Positions 41,660-50,099 of a DNA stretch of 64,000 nucleotides are shown one piece after another (position 1 is the first letter of the stretch; each line of letters begins with the position of its first letter). The stretch spans positions 216,013-280,012 of the forward strand of contig NZ_SPNT01000007.1 in NCBI RefSeq assembly GCF_004959855.1, given 5' to 3'. A model generated the notes under the pieces. It was not told where the DNA came from, did no database searches, and saw only the letters and a list, made by a program, of their open reading frames with translations. A program made the position numbers and the translations under genes. This stretch comes from Nitratireductor sp. XY-223. Lineage in GTDB: Bacteria > Pseudomonadota > Alphaproteobacteria > Rhizobiales > Rhizobiaceae.

Positions 41660-43212
41660 ACGAGCTGGCCAGGAAAACCGCCGACCCGCGCCTTGGCAGC
41701 ATCATCAAGCTGGCGATCATGGCCGTCGGCGGCCAGGGCGGCAGCGTCCTGACCAACTGGATTGAAGATTGCGCGCGTGCCAGCGGCTATGCGGTGCAGG
41801 CCACTTCGGTCGCGGGCGTCGCGCAGCGAACCGGCGCGACGATCTATTACATAGAGATGGCGCCGGCCGCCAAGAAGCAGCCGGTGTTCTCGCTGATGCC
41901 TGCCGCGGGCGACGTCGATATCCTGATCGCGGCCGAAATGATGGAGGCCGGCCGCGCCATCTTGCGCGGGTTCGTCACGCCGGACCGAACGACGCTTGTC
42001 GCCTCCTCGCACCGGGCGCTCGCGGTTTCCGAAAAAACGGTTCCCGGAGACGGCATGGCCAATGCCGACGAAGTGGTGGCGGCGGCGAAAATCGCCGCGC
42101 AAAGGCTGGTCCTGTTCGACATGAACAAAATCGCCGTCGACAACGGCACCGTCATATCGGCGAGCCTGCTCGGCGCGCTGGCGGGATCGGAGACATTGCC
42201 GTTTTCACGCGAGGCGTTCGAAACGGCGATCAGGGCTTCCGGGCGCGGCGTTGAAAACAGTCTCGCGGCCTTCAACGCGGCGTATGAGGCGGTCGGAGCC
42301 GAACCGACGGACGAAAAACAGGATGAGCCCGGCGCCGATCGCGCCGCCCAGCCATCCGGCTCCGAAAGCCTGCTGGCTCGATATCGCGCGTTGGAGAGCC
42401 GGGCGGAGAGCCTCCCCGGCCCGGTCGCCGAAATGGCCGTGCGCGGCCTGCGGTCGGTGATCGACTTTCAGGATTTCGATTACGGCCGGGAATATCTCGA
42501 CCGCCTGGAGCGGGTGCTGGCGCTCGACAATGCCAAAGGGGAACACGCGCTTTCCCGCGAGGCCGCCAAATATATCGCGCGCGCGATGGCCTATGACGAC
42601 GTCATCCGCGTCGCCGACCTGAAGACCAGGCTCAGCCGTTTCGAGCGGATCAGACAGGAAATGAATCCGCAGGACGGAACCCGCATGAAGCTCACGGAAT
42701 TCATGCACCCGCGCGCCGAGGAGATCGTCGGCATGCTGCCGGCAAGGCTGGGCCGCAGTCTGAGCGGGCGCCCGGGAACGATGAAAGTGATCGACAGGCT
42801 GTTCAACCGCGGTCGCCGGCTGCGGTCCGACAGGGTTCTGCCTTTCCTGCAGCTTTATGTGGTGGGCGGCCTTCGCCGCTGGCGGCGCGGCACATACCGC
42901 CATGCGATCGAGCGCGACCACCTCGAGACATGGCTCGATACCGCGCTAGGATATGTCGCGGCCGATTACGATCTGGCCGTCGAGGTCATCCGCAACCGGC
43001 GGCTGATCAAGGGCTATTCCGATACCCATGCCCGCGGCCTGTCGAAATTCGACAAGGTGATGGACGGCGCATCGATCGTCGCCGGCAGACCCGATGCCGC
43101 CGACTGGGTCCGGCGCCTGCGCGAAGCCGCGCTGCAGGATGAGCAGGGCAAGGCGCTGGACGGCGCGTTGCAGACCATTCGCTCATTCACCGAACCGCAA
43201 TCCGCCGCTTGA
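41656..43212 (+). CDS. Indolepyruvate oxidoreductase-type beta subunit with C-terminal helical extension
   Basis: 518 residues. The first ~190 residues are the gamma-type domain (IKLAIMAVGGQGGSVLTNWIEDCARASGY, SVAGVAQRTGATIYYIEM). The other ~300 residues (from about 235, RYRALESRAESLPGPVAEMAVRGLRSVIDFQDFDYGREYLDRLERV, ending QTIRSFTEPQ) resemble the helical region at the end of fused proteobacterial IORs (DUF6537). A complete two-subunit enzyme is therefore encoded with the alpha subunit. Last gene of the plus-strand operon. Confidence 0.9.
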   Translation: MNELARKTADPRLGSIIKLAIMAVGGQGGSVLTNWIEDCARASGYAVQATSVAGVAQRTGATIYYIEMAPAAKKQPVFSLMPAAGDVDILIAAEMMEAGRAILRGFVTPDRTTLVASSHRALAVSEKTVPGDGMANADEVVAAAKIAAQRLVLFDMNKIAVDNGTVISASLLGALAGSETLPFSREAFETAIRASGRGVENSLAAFNAAYEAVGAEPTDEKQDEPGADRAAQPSGSESLLARYRALESRAESLPGPVAEMAVRGLRSVIDFQDFDYGREYLDRLERVLALDNAKGEHALSREAAKYIARAMAYDDVIRVADLKTRLSRFERIRQEMNPQDGTRMKLTEFMHPRAEEIVGMLPARLGRSLSGRPGTMKVIDRLFNRGRRLRSDRVLPFLQLYVVGGLRRWRRGTYRHAIERDHLETWLDTALGYVAADYDLAVEVIRNRRLIKGYSDTHARGLSKFDKVMDGASIVAGRPDAADWVRRLREAALQDEQGKALDGALQTIRSFTEPQSAA

Positions 43213-43239
43213 CGGAATTTCAGCTACTGGACCAAGCCT

Positions 43240-44418
43240 CTAATCGGTGCCGATCGTTGCCACGGCGGCTGCGATCGTCGCTTTGAGGTTCGCGGCCCGC
43301 AACCGCAGCATACGGATGTTCTGGACGGTCTCGCGCGCGCCGACCTGGCCATACCAAAAGAAGTGATTTCCGGTCACTCTCGCATTGAGCACGCCCGACG
43401 TCGCATAAGTCATAAGATCCATTAGGTGCTGCCAATCGGCCGGCGCGATCTTTTCGGATTTTGACAGCGCAGGAAGAATGATCCCGCGATAGAGATGCTG
43501 GATCTGAAACATGCCCCAATTGCCGCGATCTGTCAGCGCATGATCGTTGTCCAGGACCTTATCCCCGGAGATGGTAACGATATAAGGAAAATCCGCCTTC
43601 TTCAGCGCTCCGGTATCTGCAACGGCCCAATCGAAGTCTTTCACAAATTTACCGTTTTCATAGCGCGAGGCTGTGATGATGCCATTTAGTGCGACCGGAA
43701 TGTCACCAAGAATGTCGGTTTCAAATTTGTCCCACGGCATAATGACGTGGCCGTTGAGTTCGTTCTGAGCAGCCACGTAGGCCTTGAAAATCTCGTAGAA
43801 TTGCGGTGCCGAAGACAATCCGTCGGGTGCCATGGTGATTGAGCCGGGCTCCTCGGCCAAAAGCGGCGCTGGCGGGGTTGCCGCGAGCGATACGAAAAGG
43901 CTCATGTCAAGACCGGCCTTTTGTGATGCCTCGTAGACAGACTGGGCGATTTGTCCGCCAGCGCTCCAACCGAGGACAATAATTTCCCGGGAAAGTCCGT
44001 TTTCGTCGATGTAGAATTTTGCTGTCGCCGCAACCTGTTTGCCCCAATCGCGGATTGAATAGGCAGGGTATGCTTTTGAATAGACTTTATTGCCGGTGGG
44101 ATATGAGGCGCCCAGGAAGGAGTAATCCTCTTGGCCAAGCCAATACGCCAGAAAGTCCTTCTCATCGCCGCCGGGATAACCATAAGCCACGCGCGCAAGG
44201 TGAAATCCGCCGGGCACAAAAATGACAAGGGGCTTCTCAGGATCTCCGGCCTTGAAGTAAGTGAGCGTTTCAATACCGTTCGTCGCGAGCAACTCTTCGC
44301 CCGGATACAGCCCTTCGGGCTGGGAGAGAAGCTCGACTTTCCAGGCTTCGTCCGCGGAAGCGCTGCAAACTGCAAGCGCCAAGAAGAACGAAGAAAAAAG
44401 CCAGATCATTCTCTGCAT
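43240..44418 (-). CDS. Secreted alpha/beta-hydrolase-like protein (lone, lower GC)
   Basis: 392 residues. A signal peptide (MQRMIWLFSSFFLALAVCSASA|DE) predicts periplasmic location. KPLVIFVPGGFHLARVAYGYPGG and the nucleophile elbow IIVLGWSAGGQIAQSV suggest a serine hydrolase; the other triad members are not assigned (GNHFF near residue 350 may hold the His). The gene has visibly lower GC and more AT-ending codons than its neighbours and belongs to no operon, both suggesting horizontal acquisition. The substrate is unknown. The gap 44419-44562 upstream of it holds no recognisable gene. Confidence 0.8.
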   Translation of the reverse strand: MQRMIWLFSSFFLALAVCSASADEAWKVELLSQPEGLYPGEELLATNGIETLTYFKAGDPEKPLVIFVPGGFHLARVAYGYPGGDEKDFLAYWLGQEDYSFLGASYPTGNKVYSKAYPAYSIRDWGKQVAATAKFYIDENGLSREIIVLGWSAGGQIAQSVYEASQKAGLDMSLFVSLAATPPAPLLAEEPGSITMAPDGLSSAPQFYEIFKAYVAAQNELNGHVIMPWDKFETDILGDIPVALNGIITASRYENGKFVKDFDWAVADTGALKKADFPYIVTISGDKVLDNDHALTDRGNWGMFQIQHLYRGIILPALSKSEKIAPADWQHLMDLMTYATSGVLNARVTGNHFFWYGQVGARETVQNIRMLRLRAANLKATIAAAVATIGTD

Positions 44419-44562
44419 GGGTTATTCCCGAACGTCACTCACGGTTGCACGCAAATACGGTATTGCGGGTCAAACGAGCATGCAACCACCGTTCGTCAGG
44501 TCTTGGAATGAGCTGCTCTTACGCATGACCTAGGACAATGTTCGCTCCCTGGGACTGAACAG

Positions 44563-45270
44563 CTAGACGCGCGCTTTCTCAAATGCCGCCCATGCCTCCT
44601 CGAAGGCCGCAAAATCGAACCCGGGCTTGCGGGCGGGGTCGAGGATCAGCCGCTCGCTTGCCTGCATCTTGGCGATCGCGGCGGGCAATAGAGGAATGAT
44701 CTCCGGCGGAACCACAACGGCGCCGTGCCGGTCGGCGTGGATGAAATCGCCGGGTTCCACGGTCAAGCCGAAGACGGTGACCTTTGTGTCGAATTCGACG
44801 ACGTGAACGAAGGCGTGGCTCGGTCCCACGCCGCCGGCCAGGACCTGGAAATCCGGCGCGAGGTCCGCCAGGTCTCGCATCAGGCCGTTGGTCAGCGCAC
44901 CGGCGACACCAAGACCCTTGTGCACCGTCGTGTTGACCTCGCCCCAATAGGCGCCGACCGCGTCCGCGCCGTCCAGGTCTTCGATCACGGCAATGCGCGG
45001 CATGGGCGGCTCCGCCATGTAGCGGTAATAGGCCATGCGCCTGGCGCGGACAGCCTCCGGCGGGTCGTCCGACGGATGCGAGGCGCGAATGCGCGCGGTC
45101 CTGGCATAGCCGAACATGGCCGGCAGTCCGGGATCGGCGGCCAGCACCGTCCTTCGGGTAAAACGGTCGAACCCACGCATTCCCTGGGCGACCTCGATCG
45201 CGTTGCACACGGTCGGCGTGTCGACGCTGCGCAGTAGGTTCGAGATATCCGGTGTGATTTCATGCGGCAT
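44563..45270 (-). CDS. RraA-family protein (HMG/CHA aldolase or oxaloacetate-decarboxylase-like)
   Basis: 235 residues. It has the family's Gly-loop and R-D-x-x-D set: LTNGLMRDLADLAPDF, and FIHADRHGAVVVPPEI as the usual D-x-HGAVVVP end. Members are Mg-dependent aldolases that cleave pyruvate or oxaloacetate from 4-hydroxy-4-methyl/carboxy-2-oxoglutarates in ring-cleavage pathways. The start at 45270 follows GGAG by 8 nt and overlaps the upstream hydrolase gene by 11 nt. It is the last gene of the large SnoaL operon and would give its final C-C cleavage to central metabolites. Confidence 0.9.
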   Translation of the reverse strand: MPHEITPDISNLLRSVDTPTVCNAIEVAQGMRGFDRFTRRTVLAADPGLPAMFGYARTARIRASHPSDDPPEAVRARRMAYYRYMAEPPMPRIAVIEDLDGADAVGAYWGEVNTTVHKGLGVAGALTNGLMRDLADLAPDFQVLAGGVGPSHAFVHVVEFDTKVTVFGLTVEPGDFIHADRHGAVVVPPEIIPLLPAAIAKMQASERLILDPARKPGFDFAAFEEAWAAFEKARV

Positions 45271-45979
45271 GGGCAGGACTCCGTGACAGCCAGCGGCCGA
45301 TGGCGGCATTCACCGCGGCAGAATTTTCCAGCGTCGAGATATGGCCGGCGTCGGGAACGAACACCAGTTCCGGGTCCGGCAGCAGTCCGGCCATTTCGCG
45401 ATGGCGGTCGGGCAGACACAGATTGTCCTCTTCGCCGCAAAGGACGAGCGCCGGACCGGCAAAGGCGCGCAGGGCCTCGCCGTGGTCCGGACGGTCGCGC
45501 AGGGCAAGCGATTGCGCAACGAATGTGTCGGCACCGACATCCATGGCCATGTCGACCAGCAGGTCGAGCAGTTCCCGGTCGCCGCGGTTCGCCTCGGCCA
45601 GATAGACCGGCTTCATCTCGTCGATGATGACGCTGCGCAATTTGCCCGCCCGCACATCCTCGATCTGGCGGTTGCGGATGTCGTACCGCTCCGGCAAATC
45701 GGCGTGATGGTTGGTGTCCAAGAGGGCAAGCCGCGCAATCCTGTCCGGAGCCAACTTGGCCATTGCCATGGCAACGATGCCGCCCATGGACAGGCCGGCG
45801 ACGTTGAAACGCCCGCTCGGCGCGCCGGCCAGCACGGCCCGCGCCATCCCTTCGATCGACGGTTCATCCAGCTCTGGCACGACGACATCAATCGCCGCTT
45901 CGAAAGCGTTGATCTGCGGCGCGAACAAGCGCGCGTCGCACATCATGCCCGGCAGCAATATCAACGTCTCGCGGGCCAC
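45260..45979 (-). CDS. Alpha/beta hydrolase (lactonase/esterase type)
   Basis: 239 residues, cytoplasmic. The nucleophile elbow is GLSMGG (AGLSMGGIVAMAMAKL), the acid probably lies in LVLCGEEDNLCLPD and the His in VPDAGHISTLEN, so the catalytic triad is complete. It resembles 3-oxoadipate-enol-lactonase/carboxylesterase types. The start is GTG 45979, 3 nt after the stop of the MetE-like gene. In the operon it precedes RraA, as expected for hydrolysis of a lactone or ester before aldol cleavage. Confidence 0.9.
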   Translation of the reverse strand: MARETLILLPGMMCDARLFAPQINAFEAAIDVVVPELDEPSIEGMARAVLAGAPSGRFNVAGLSMGGIVAMAMAKLAPDRIARLALLDTNHHADLPERYDIRNRQIEDVRAGKLRSVIIDEMKPVYLAEANRGDRELLDLLVDMAMDVGADTFVAQSLALRDRPDHGEALRAFAGPALVLCGEEDNLCLPDRHREMAGLLPDPELVFVPDAGHISTLENSAAVNAAIGRWLSRSPAHAA

Positions 45980-45982
45980 GGT

Positions 45983-47116
45983 TCATACCCGGCCGGCGGC
46001 GATATCGGCGCCTTCGCGCAAGGCCTTCAGCTTGGCGAAGGCAATGTCCGGATCGACCGCGCCAAAGCCGGCAAAGGTGCCGAAACCGCAATCGGAACCG
46101 GCGATCACGCGGTCGGCTCCGACGATATCCACGAAACGGCCGATGCGTTCCGCAACGAGTTCCGGATGTTCGACGAAATTGGTCGTCGTGTCGACGACAC
46201 CGGGCACGAGGGTCTTGTGGTCGGGGATATCGGCTTTCCGGTCCCTGAAGACAGTCCATTCGTGGCCGTGGCGCGGATTGGACGTCTCGAACAGGACATA
46301 GCCCGCCCGGGCGCTCATCAGCGTGTCGAACATCGTCGTCATGGCAATGTCGCAGACATGCGGACCCTCGTAGTTGCCCCAGCAGATATGAATACGGATC
46401 CGTTCCTCGGGAATGTTGGCGACGGCATGATTGAAGGCCTCGACATGGCCCGCCGCGACCTTCACGAACTCCTCGTCCGACAGATCGGTAAACAGCATGT
46501 GGCGCGACAGGGCGAGATCGGGACAATCGAGCTGCAGGTCCAGCCCTGCGGCAACGATGGTTTCGTATTCATCACGCATCGCGTCGGCCAATGCCGCCAG
46601 ATAGGCCTCCCGCGTCGGGTAGTGCGCGTTCTGCAGGAACAGGGAAATGACGCCCGGCGATGCGGCGTTCATGAAGCCCCGTGCAACGCCGTTCTTTTCC
46701 ATCGCCGCCTTCAGGTTGGCGATGTCCTTCTGCAGTTCCCCCTGGCCCTTCGACTTCACCTCGCCGGTGCACATGGGGCGGGCGTATTGGGGCGTTCCGC
46801 CCTCGTTTGCGAGGCGCTCGAGAAAGCTCGGGAACAGCTTCAGGTCGGCCGGCGCGTTGCGCGGGCTGTCGCCGGAAAAGCCCGTATAACGGTCCTTTAC
46901 ATAGGTGGCGTAGGAGATTTTCGACGTCTCGCCGTCGGAGACGATATCGACTCCCGCCTCGGCCTGCCTGCGCACGGTTTCGTCAACGGCCGCGGCCATC
47001 GCCGCGTCGAACGCCGCCTCGTCATAGGGCTCCTCGCGCTCGCGCGCGAAAATGAAATCGACGACTTTCTGCGTGCGGGGAAGCGACCCGACATGGGTGA
47101 CATTGATATGCGCCAT
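45983..47116 (-). CDS. MetE-C-type (cobalamin-independent methionine synthase II-like) protein
   Basis: 377 residues of the UROD/MetE-C superfamily, without the N-terminal MetE half. It begins HVGSLPRTQKVVDF and carries candidate Zn ligands RIHICWGNYEGPH (H-x-C) and IAGSDCGFGTFAG (Cys). Relatives include methyltransferases and the epoxyalkane:coenzyme M transferase. GAGGAGG precedes the ATG at 47116. It lies between the bicupin and the hydrolase, so it may transfer or remove a methyl group from the substrate (O-demethylation) or attack an epoxide. It is not methionine synthesis in the usual sense, because the folate half is missing. Confidence 0.85.
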   Translation of the reverse strand: MAHINVTHVGSLPRTQKVVDFIFAREREEPYDEAAFDAAMAAAVDETVRRQAEAGVDIVSDGETSKISYATYVKDRYTGFSGDSPRNAPADLKLFPSFLERLANEGGTPQYARPMCTGEVKSKGQGELQKDIANLKAAMEKNGVARGFMNAASPGVISLFLQNAHYPTREAYLAALADAMRDEYETIVAAGLDLQLDCPDLALSRHMLFTDLSDEEFVKVAAGHVEAFNHAVANIPEERIRIHICWGNYEGPHVCDIAMTTMFDTLMSARAGYVLFETSNPRHGHEWTVFRDRKADIPDHKTLVPGVVDTTTNFVEHPELVAERIGRFVDIVGADRVIAGSDCGFGTFAGFGAVDPDIAFAKLKALREGADIAAGRV

Positions 47117-47126
47117 GGCCGCCTCC

Positions 47127-48095
47127 TCAGTTCGGTTTCCAGGTGGCGCCGGCCGGATCATCCGTGCCGATCACCTGATAAATGGATGCCTCTCCCGTCA
47201 TGGAAGGAACGAAGGAATGCTGCAGCTCTTTGGGCACACTCATCGTGTCGCCTGGCGCAAGCGTTGCCGAACCACCATCCCAGTCTACGCGCCAGTGTCC
47301 CTTGACCGGCATCAGGACAGAGACCCGGTCGTGACTTTGCGGTCGTTCGGAAGCACTTTTCCTGCTGACGAAATTGACCTGGAAACCCGGCTTGTCGCGG
47401 ATGATTCCGTTTTCGCCAATCACGATCGCCGGCTCCTTGTCCGAAATCGCCATCATGTCCCAATATCGGCGGATATGTCCGCCCACCACCTGCATCGATG
47501 TTGGTTCTGGAAACTGCTTCAGTTCCTCATCGGTCAGCTGCGGCATGGGACTCTCGCCGTCGGGAAGCGCCTCGCCCTTCTTCGTATCGTACAACCGTCC
47601 CTTTTCGGAGAGCACCAGGCCGTGATCCTTTGCGTCTTCAATGACCTGGGGCGCCCAGATCACACCGCCGCCGGCATCATCGCCGCCAAGGATCGCCATG
47701 ATCATCCCATAGTCGTTGCCGATATTCTCGAAGCCCCGGAAAATGCCGGTCGGGATATTGAATATGTCGCCCTCTTCAAGCACCGCTTCGCCGGCATCGC
47801 CCCAGCGACCCCAGAAGAACCGCCAGCGTCCCTTCAGCACGAAGAACACCTCGGCAGTACGGTGCAAATGCAACGAATTGCGGCACATGGGCGGCTGACC
47901 GGCCGCGCCGATGTTGAAGCCGTGCGGCGTCGTGATGTGGACATGCTGGTCAGCACTCTCCGATACACCCCCGCCGATGATGGTGAAGTTCTCCTTCTGG
48001 TCGGACCCCGGCGTATGGGCGTCGATAAACGCCGTCCTGCAGGGCCGCAGGTCGCCATATCGCACGATGCGGGTTTCCATATCCTGCGGGGTCAT
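47127..48095 (-). CDS. Bicupin protein (gentisate/homogentisate dioxygenase-like fold)
   Basis: 322 residues, two cupin barrels. The N-barrel has HLHRTAE (His76, His78, Glu82) followed by VFFVLKGRWRFFWG and EEGDIFNIPTGIFRGFENIG, where the fourth usual His is Arg120. The C-barrel has lost the HxH pair (SHDRVSVLMPVKGHWRVDW) but keeps PKELQHSF. Gentisate-type dioxygenases have this bicupin layout with one active barrel, so Fe-dependent oxygenation is possible, but the missing His lowers certainty. It overlaps the SnoaL gene upstream as ATGA. Confidence 0.85.
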   Translation of the reverse strand: MTPQDMETRIVRYGDLRPCRTAFIDAHTPGSDQKENFTIIGGGVSESADQHVHITTPHGFNIGAAGQPPMCRNSLHLHRTAEVFFVLKGRWRFFWGRWGDAGEAVLEEGDIFNIPTGIFRGFENIGNDYGMIMAILGGDDAGGGVIWAPQVIEDAKDHGLVLSEKGRLYDTKKGEALPDGESPMPQLTDEELKQFPEPTSMQVVGGHIRRYWDMMAISDKEPAIVIGENGIIRDKPGFQVNFVSRKSASERPQSHDRVSVLMPVKGHWRVDWDGGSATLAPGDTMSVPKELQHSFVPSMTGEASIYQVIGTDDPAGATWKPN

Positions 48096-49084
48096 AGGCC
48101 TTCTCCTGTGTGCATTAGGATCTGCTTCCAGATCGCTGTTTCATCGAAAAGCGTGTATTCCCGGCGAAGGGCCGGCGTGGCGGCCCCAAGCGCGCCGAAC
48201 TCGGCATGGGTGATGCCCATGACATGGACATCGGCACCCGACGGTTTACCGAAGGCGCCCCAGCCGTCATGCCTGCCGGTCAGGCTCCAGCGGATGGCGG
48301 CCCGCGGCGGCATGAGCGGATCATCGCGCCCGATCCGGTGATGTATCTCGAAGGCGGCCGACGGGAACGCCGCGCGCAGACCCATCCAGAAACCGTCCGC
48401 GGCCGCCAGGCCATGGGCCGTGACGTGGCCCGGATAGGCGAGAGACACCGCTCGGTCATACGCGCCGGAAATCGCCGCCATGTCGGCGTTCATCACGCGG
48501 TTCAGCAAATCGGCAAGCCGCTCGCCCCATTCATTGTCGTTGCCGCGTCCCTTGTACGGGCCGGGCCGGTCGGTCTGCGGTGTGCAAGGCTTCACGCAGG
48601 CCTCGGGACCGCCTTCGCGCACGATCAGGTCGCGAGCGTAGTCCTCCGGCTTCCACCCCAGTTGGCGCACGATTGCGCCCTGGTCGCGGATCAGCCATTC
48701 ATCGTCGATCCTGTTTTCGATGGCATGACAGTCGGCAAGGATCCGGTAGGTAAGCTTCGTCCCGCTCGCCTTGCCGTAGACCCCGTCACCGGCGTGGGTG
48801 GCCGTCGACAGGATGCGGTGCGACGACAACATCCCCTCTTCCGGCGTGCCGGACCAGATGACGTCTTCACCGAGCAGTTGCCGGTCCGGGAATTCGGCGA
48901 GCGTCGCCATGGTGGCGGCGATGACGCCCTCATTGCCGGCGACAACCGACCCCGGCGAGCGGACGATGATGTCCGGCGCATAATAATCGTGCAGGGTGGC
49001 AATGCCGCGGTCTTCCCAGATTTCCCTGGTGATGCCCAGGATGTAATCTGGAAAGTCCGCGAACCTGGGATCAAACCCCTTCAT
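48092..49084 (-). CDS. Tandem SnoaL-like (NTF2-fold) protein, divergent member
   Basis: 330 residues, two SnoaL-like halves (about 1-160 and 170-330). PDYILGITREIWEDRGIATLHDYYAPDIIVRSPGSVVAGNEGVIAA is a clear SnoaL start, and NRVMNADMAAISGAYDRAVSLAYPGHVTAHG begins the second half. It lacks the W-x-G-P-A motif of the three other paralogues in the window. Members are cyclases, hydrolases, isomerases or simply ligand-binding proteins. It overlaps the LacI gene by 14 nt. The reaction cannot be named. Confidence 0.82.
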   Translation of the reverse strand: MKGFDPRFADFPDYILGITREIWEDRGIATLHDYYAPDIIVRSPGSVVAGNEGVIAATMATLAEFPDRQLLGEDVIWSGTPEEGMLSSHRILSTATHAGDGVYGKASGTKLTYRILADCHAIENRIDDEWLIRDQGAIVRQLGWKPEDYARDLIVREGGPEACVKPCTPQTDRPGPYKGRGNDNEWGERLADLLNRVMNADMAAISGAYDRAVSLAYPGHVTAHGLAAADGFWMGLRAAFPSAAFEIHHRIGRDDPLMPPRAAIRWSLTGRHDGWGAFGKPSGADVHVMGITHAEFGALGAATPALRREYTLFDETAIWKQILMHTGEGL

Positions 49085-50099
49085 GAGTCCAGTTCTCCGG
49101 TATGCGGGCGGAGCCGCGCAGGATAAGGTCGCCGTCGATCAGCACCGTTCCGGTGGGGGTCTCAGGTCGCTCGACGCGTGCAAGAAGCCTGTCGACGGTT
49201 TCCTGAACCATCCGGTTCACGGGCTGGCGGACGGTCGTCAGGTCGTAGGCGCCCCATCCCGCAAGCGGCACATCGTCATAACCGACGACCGAGATGTCCG
49301 ACCCCGGCCGGATGCCGAAAGCGCGCAGCTCATCGATGACGGCGAATGCCATGTGATCGTTGCCGACGAAGATCGCGTCCGGGCGTTCGCCGGCTTCGAG
49401 CAATTGCCGGGTGCGCAGGGAAGCGGTTTCGCGATTGTACATGCCGTCGACAACCGCCAGCGGTTCGATCCCGGCACTGTCCAACACGGACAGAAACCCG
49501 TCCTTGCGGTCGCGGCCGGTCGTGCTTCCCTGCCAGCCGGCAATGTGCGCGATCCTGCGGTGGCCGCCGGCAACGAGAAACTCGGCCACCTTGGCACCGC
49601 CCCTGAGGTTGTCCGAGGTCACGATGGTGAAATCGGCGCCGTCCTGTCCGCGGTTGAAAAGAACGACCGGAATACCCGAGTTCTGGGCGCGGCGGGCGAG
49701 ATCGGAACTGAGCGAGACGGATGCGGCGATGATGCCGTCGACCTGGTAGTCCATCAGGTCCTGCATGACGCCTTCCACGCCGTCTTCCGAGTTTGGCGCG
49801 GTGAAGATCAGTATATGATAGCCGCGTGCCTGCAGGGCGTTCGACAGGAGTTCCAATGCGACCGGATAAAACTGGTTTTCCAGATAGGCGACGACGAGAC
49901 CGATGATACGGCTTTTGCCGGACACCATCGCCCGTGCCAGCACGTTCGGCCGGTAACCGAGTTCCTCCGCGGCCCTGCGCACCTTCTCAACCGTCTTGGC
50001 CGATGCCGAAGCGCCCGGCGTGAATACGCGGCTGACCGCCGACTGGCTGACGCCAGCCCGTTTGGCAACCTCGATCGATGTCACCTTGGAAACCGCCAT
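49071..50099 (-). CDS. LacI-family transcriptional regulator
   Basis: 342 residues. The helix-turn-helix (TSIEVAKRAGVSQSAVSRVFTPGASASAKTVEKVRRAAEELGYRPNVLARAM) is at 7-62, then the hinge and a periplasmic-binding-protein-like effector domain (IIGLVVAYLENQFYPVALELLSNALQARGYH, AIFVGNDHMAFAVIDELRAFGIRPGSDISVVGYDD). It sits inside the SnoaL operon and shares 1 nt with the SDR stop. Its operator is probably the palindrome with central CG at 58602-58623. The effector should be a sugar-like compound or its breakdown product. Confidence 0.93.
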   Translation of the reverse strand: MAVSKVTSIEVAKRAGVSQSAVSRVFTPGASASAKTVEKVRRAAEELGYRPNVLARAMVSGKSRIIGLVVAYLENQFYPVALELLSNALQARGYHILIFTAPNSEDGVEGVMQDLMDYQVDGIIAASVSLSSDLARRAQNSGIPVVLFNRGQDGADFTIVTSDNLRGGAKVAEFLVAGGHRRIAHIAGWQGSTTGRDRKDGFLSVLDSAGIEPLAVVDGMYNRETASLRTRQLLEAGERPDAIFVGNDHMAFAVIDELRAFGIRPGSDISVVGYDDVPLAGWGAYDLTTVRQPVNRMVQETVDRLLARVERPETPTGTVLIDGDLILRGSARIPENWTHEGV

